9,483 bases of DNA from Endomicrobium sp. GTDB taxonomy: Bacteria; Elusimicrobiota; Endomicrobiia; Endomicrobiales; Endomicrobiaceae. Shown here piece after piece: positions 7,795 to 9,483 of this stretch. Numbering within the stretch: position 1 is the first letter of the stretch; each line of letters begins with the position of its first letter. The notes under the pieces were generated by a model. That model was not told the DNA's origin. It saw only the letters and a program-made list of their open reading frames with translations, and ran no database searches. Both the position numbers and the translations under genes were made by a program. Location: contig JAITKZ010000054.1 in the NCBI GenBank assembly GCA_031278115.1, forward strand, positions 1-9,483. The letters are read 5' to 3'.

Positions 7795-7838
7795 AAAATA
7801 CAATATACATTGACAAAAATATAATTATATTGTATTTT
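7795..7838. repeat. perfect 13-bp inverted repeat between divergent genes (operator candidate)
   Basis: The arms AAAATACAATATA (7795-7807) and TATATTGTATTTT (7826-7838) are exact reverse complements separated by 18 bp. The right arm contains the candidate -10 box of the leftward R-M operon, and the spacer holds the -35 box of the rightward promoter, so a dimeric regulator binding here would control both directions. No controller-protein gene is visible in the window. A cruciform or an RNA hairpin is the alternative. Confidence 0.6.
7810..7838 (+). promoter_or_regulatory. candidate promoter for the HNH-like gene
   Basis: A consensus TTGACA (7810-7815) is followed after 17 bp by TATTTT (7833-7838). 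It lies inside the inverted repeat region and would give a leader of roughly 140 bases ahead of the gene at 7984. The -35 box is perfect and the -10 box moderate. Confidence 0.5.
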
Positions 7839-7857
7839 AATACTATAAATATCTCAA
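7829..7857 (-). promoter_or_regulatory. candidate promoter for the R-M operon
   Basis: On the minus strand TTGAGA (7852-7857) and TACAAT (7829-7834) are spaced by exactly 17 bp, close to the sigma-70 consensus. The predicted start near 7822 gives about 55 bases of leader before the ATG at 7767. The -10 lies in the right arm of the 13-bp inverted repeat. Confidence 0.5.
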
Positions 7858-7867
7858 CAATATTTTA

Positions 7868-7949
7868 TCTCATAAGCACATGAGTAAAATTATGAGAAGA
7901 AAAAAATGATGAGAAATGCTTGCTTTTGCTTGTCTCAAATGGCAAGCAT
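7868..7949 (+). repeat. two further inverted repeats in the leader of the HNH-like gene
   Basis: TCTCATAA (7868-7875) pairs with TTATGAGA (7890-7897) around a 14-base loop, and ATGCTTGC (7916-7923) pairs with GCAAGCAT (7942-7949) around an 18-base loop. Both stems are perfect 8-mers. Neither is followed by a T-run on the plus strand, so they look more like leader structure or protein sites than intrinsic terminators. A second ATGAGA (7909-7914) could compete with the first stem. Confidence 0.45.
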
Positions 7950-7983
7950 AAAATTTGTAATAAAATAATACAAAAAGATAAAA

Positions 7984-8742
7984 ATGTATAGAGGATATAT
8001 GTTACCAGTTGGAATTTGCAAATTTTGTGGACAGAAAAAAGAATTGATAAATTCTCATATTACCCCAAAATGTTTTTATCAGATAAAAACAATGGGGAGT
8101 ATGTCTCGTATCAATCCAAAAACGCAGCAAATTGACTATAAAAATCACAAAAATGGTCTGAAAGAACCATTATTATGCAAAGAATGCGATAATCAACTTG
8201 GGATTTTAGACGAATATGCTAATAAAGTATTATTTTATATAATCCCAAAACATGAATTCAAGGTGATTACTGAGTCCGTTAAAGAATACTTATTAGAGGT
8301 GAGCGATTTTGATTATGATAAATTACGGAGATTTTTTATATCTTTAGTTTGGCGCACTTCCATATGCAAGACAGAGCCATTTCCGCTTGGCAAATATGAA
8401 GAAATTGCATTAAAAATCTTAAAAAATGAAATATCTGATAATGAGGATTTATTTCTGCCGTTAATTTACAGGAAAAGTACGAATACACCTGTTGATTGTA
8501 TAACAGGACTCTTCTCATATAAATTTCTAGGTAAACATGCCTGCCGTTTTAGATTTCCAAACTATGAAATTGTAGTCATAATCAACACAAAAAATAGCAA
8601 CGATGAGAACATAATGAATCTGCTCAGGCAGATGTTTAGCAGAAACAAAATAAAGGTCATTGAAATAATGAAGAAAACACCCCTTGATTATAAATTGATT
8701 TCAGAAATGGTTAAGATTCAGAAGACTATAAAGCATAAATAA
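7984..8742 (+). CDS. HNH-like zinc-binding protein beside the R-M operon
   Basis: The 252-aa product starts with an HNH/treble-clef-like zinc site: CKFC at 12-15, NSHITPK at 23-29, then LLCKECDNQLG at 63-73. Two CXXC pairs and the SHI histidine are the pattern seen in a broad group of HNH-related proteins, some of them nucleases. The usual later Asn/His residues are not clear; after the second CXXC comes LGILDEYANK. The remainder (about 85-252) has no recognised domain: a helical stretch with WRTSICKTEPF near 123-133, a beta-rich part (FRFPNYEIVVIIN, about 194-206) and a basic tail. The start may be the ATG at 7984 or the sixth codon at 7999, which has AGAGGA just upstream. The gene is divergent from the R-M operon and convergent with the tRNA genes. 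A defence nuclease is plausible but unproven. Confidence 0.7.
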   Translation: MYRGYMLPVGICKFCGQKKELINSHITPKCFYQIKTMGSMSRINPKTQQIDYKNHKNGLKEPLLCKECDNQLGILDEYANKVLFYIIPKHEFKVITESVKEYLLEVSDFDYDKLRRFFISLVWRTSICKTEPFPLGKYEEIALKILKNEISDNEDLFLPLIYRKSTNTPVDCITGLFSYKFLGKHACRFRFPNYEIVVIINTKNSNDENIMNLLRQMFSRNKIKVIEIMKKTPLDYKLISEMVKIQKTIKHK

Positions 8743-8765
8743 ATACAGGGATCATGTTTCATATG

Positions 8766-8812
8766 TATGCTTTTTTGCATAAGTAAGATGCTTAATAATT
8801 ATTTTCTTAAGC
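8766..8812. terminator. weak hairpins between the HNH-like gene and the tRNAs
   Basis: The gap between convergent transcripts holds TATGC-TTTTTT-GCATA (8766-8781, 5-bp stem) and GCTTAA/TTAAGC (8790-8795 with 8807-8812, 6-bp stem). One or both may end transcription, but the stems are short and no proper T-run follows them. Confidence 0.25.
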
Positions 8813-8885
8813 GCGCCCAAGAGGAGTTGAACCTCTAGCCTTTTGATTCGTAGTCAAACGCTCTATCCAATTGAGCTATGGGCGC
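8812..8885 (-). tRNA. tRNA-Arg (anticodon ACG)
   Basis: The minus strand folds into a full cloverleaf of 74 nt. The acceptor stem GCGCCCA pairs with TGGGCGC followed by discriminator G, the D-arm contains AGCTCAATTGGATAGAGC, the anticodon arm is TTTGA-CTACGAA-TCAAA with anticodon ACG, and the T-arm is AGAGG-TTCAACT-CCTCT. ACG implies deamination of A34 to inosine by TadA to read CGU/CGC/CGA. The 3' CCA is not encoded. It lies 23 bp downstream of tRNA-Glu and is probably cotranscribed. Confidence 0.95.
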
Positions 8886-8908
8886 ACTAACTTGATTGTA
8901 AATAGAAA

Positions 8909-8982
8909 CGCTGCCAACGGGATTTGAACCCGTGATCTCCGCCTTGAGAGGGCGATGTCCTGAACCGCTAGACGATGGCAGC
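8909..8982 (-). tRNA. tRNA-Glu (anticodon CTC)
   Basis: The minus strand gives a 74-nt cloverleaf with acceptor stem GCTGCCA/TGGCAGC, the Glu-typical TCGTCTAGCGGTTCAGGACA D-region, anticodon loop CTCTCAA with anticodon CTC reading GAG, and T-arm ACGGG-TTCAAAT-CCCGT. Discriminator is G and CCA is not encoded. It is the first gene of a two-tRNA unit with tRNA-Arg. Confidence 0.95.
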
Positions 8983-8993
8983 TTTATTTTATA

Positions 8994-9022
8994 AGTATAA
9001 AAACTATTTGTTGAGAGGACAA
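8994..9022 (-). promoter_or_regulatory. candidate promoter of the tRNA-Glu/tRNA-Arg unit
   Basis: On the minus strand TTGTCC (9017-9022) and TATACT (8994-8999) are 17 bp apart, with the -10 box 11 bases before the tRNA-Glu 5' end, a spacing usual for tRNA promoters. A second, overlapping match lies upstream: TTGGAC, 18 bp, TATAAT. Confidence 0.5.
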
Positions 9023-9060
9023 TTATATATAAATTAAGTTTACATGTCCAATTTATGTAA

Positions 9061-9483
9061 TCAGCAATATACCATGCAGACAGCCAATCCTCCCATTGCT
9101 GTTTCTTTCAACTTGCAGCTCATATCCTTGCCAATTTCGCGCATTGCGTTAACAGTAGTGTCAAATGTTACTTTGTGTGTATTAGGCAACTCGTTTGTGG
9201 CTATAAGAGCGGCGTTGCAAGCTTTTACTGCTCCAATGGCATTACGTTCAATACATGGAATCTGCACATATCCGCCAACTGGGTCACATGTAAGTCCTAG
9301 TTGGTGTTCAAGTGCTATCTCTGCAGCGTTTTCAACAACTTTTGCCGAATAGCCTTGTGCATGCGCAATCATTGCAGCTGCCATAGCCGTTGCAACTCCT
9401 ATTTCGCCTTGGCAACCTACTTCAGCACCCGATATCCCTGCGTTGGTTTTTGCTATAAATCCTATTGCTGCAGCAACCAAAAG
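9061..9483 (-). CDS. L-serine dehydratase, iron-sulfur type, C-terminal part
   Basis: The 140 visible residues run from the right edge to a TGA at 9061-9063; the start lies outside the window. This is the catalytic alpha domain that converts L-serine to pyruvate and ammonia using a [4Fe-4S] cluster. The cluster cysteine motifs are present: [17 protein letters not shown] and [10 protein letters not shown]. The end [15 protein letters not shown] keeps the KET.GGLAV signature and a terminal cysteine, which in studied enzymes folds back into the active site. The part seen looks intact. Whether the protein is a single chain or a separate alpha subunit (SdaAA-like) cannot be told. An extra Cys precedes the usual tail (AVCMVYC). 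The tRNA-Glu unit begins downstream on the same strand with its own promoter; no strong terminator hairpin is visible in the gap. Confidence 0.9.
   Translation of the reverse strand, partial: LLVAAAIGFIAKTNAGISGAEVGCQGEIGVATAMAAAMIAHAQGYSAKVVENAAEIALEHQLGLTCDPVGGYVQIPCIERNAIGAVKACNAALIATNELPNTHKVTFDTTVNAMREIGKDMSCKLKETAMGGLAVCMVYC

Noticed and set aside
7880..7969. Tiny ORFs of 9 aa (7880) and 19 aa (7910) in the leader of the HNH-like gene, possible leader peptides
   Set aside because: No convincing ribosome site or regulatory codon run; not supported beyond open reading.
8812..8982. tRNA genes as an integration site for the neighbouring R-M/HNH region
   Set aside because: I see no integrase and no second copy of a tRNA 3' end at the other side of the region, so an island boundary is not supported.
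1..9483. CRISPR array, insertion sequence or transposase
   Set aside because: No regularly spaced repeats, no transposase-like product and no paired terminal repeats around any gene were found by reading.

Overview
The window is a strongly A+T-rich piece of bacterial chromosome with genes on both strands. It combines housekeeping genes, short secreted or lipoprotein genes of unknown function, at least three decayed genes, and a compact restriction-modification (R-M) locus. The low G+C, the many decayed genes and a seemingly intact R-M locus fit a genome under reduction, such as a host-associated or endosymbiotic bacterium. Endomicrobium-like Elusimicrobiota of termite gut flagellates are one candidate, but that assignment is an inference from genome style and not a sequence match.

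Layout from left to right. 1-1101 (+): the 3' part of a U32-peptidase-family gene of the tRNA/rRNA hydroxylation (TrhP/RlhA) type, interrupted by a single in-frame TGA. 1175-2578 (-): a short ABC-F ATPase gene. 2720-4361 (-): a gene chain read right to left. It starts with a PAP2-family membrane phosphatase, continues into an overlapping gene for a 210-aa secreted protein, and ends in a translationally coupled small cysteine-rich secreted protein that is now broken by a TAA and a frameshift. 4401-4807: no intact gene, but frame-by-frame remnants of a decayed gene on the minus strand. 4808-5158 (-): a 116-aa lipoprotein gene.

5262-7767 (-): a tightly overlapping three-gene R-M operon, read right to left: a half-length HsdS-like specificity protein, an MvaI/BcnI-type PD-(D/E)XK endonuclease, and a TSPPY-type DNA methyltransferase. 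Across a 216-bp intergenic region rich in inverted repeats lies a divergent gene (7984-8742, +) for an HNH-like zinc-binding protein. Consensus-like promoters for both directions overlap a perfect 13-bp inverted repeat, which suggests that the two units share control. 8812-8982 (-): tRNA-Glu(CTC) followed by tRNA-Arg(ACG). 9061 to the right edge (-): the C-terminal part of an iron-sulfur L-serine dehydratase.

The most interesting part is the defence-like locus 5262-8742. The endonuclease and methyltransferase would form an ordinary type II pair, but they are led by an S-type DNA-recognition protein with no HsdM or HsdR nearby, and are faced by an HNH-like protein across a palindromic shared promoter region. 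The second theme is gene decay caught at several stages within a few kilobases.
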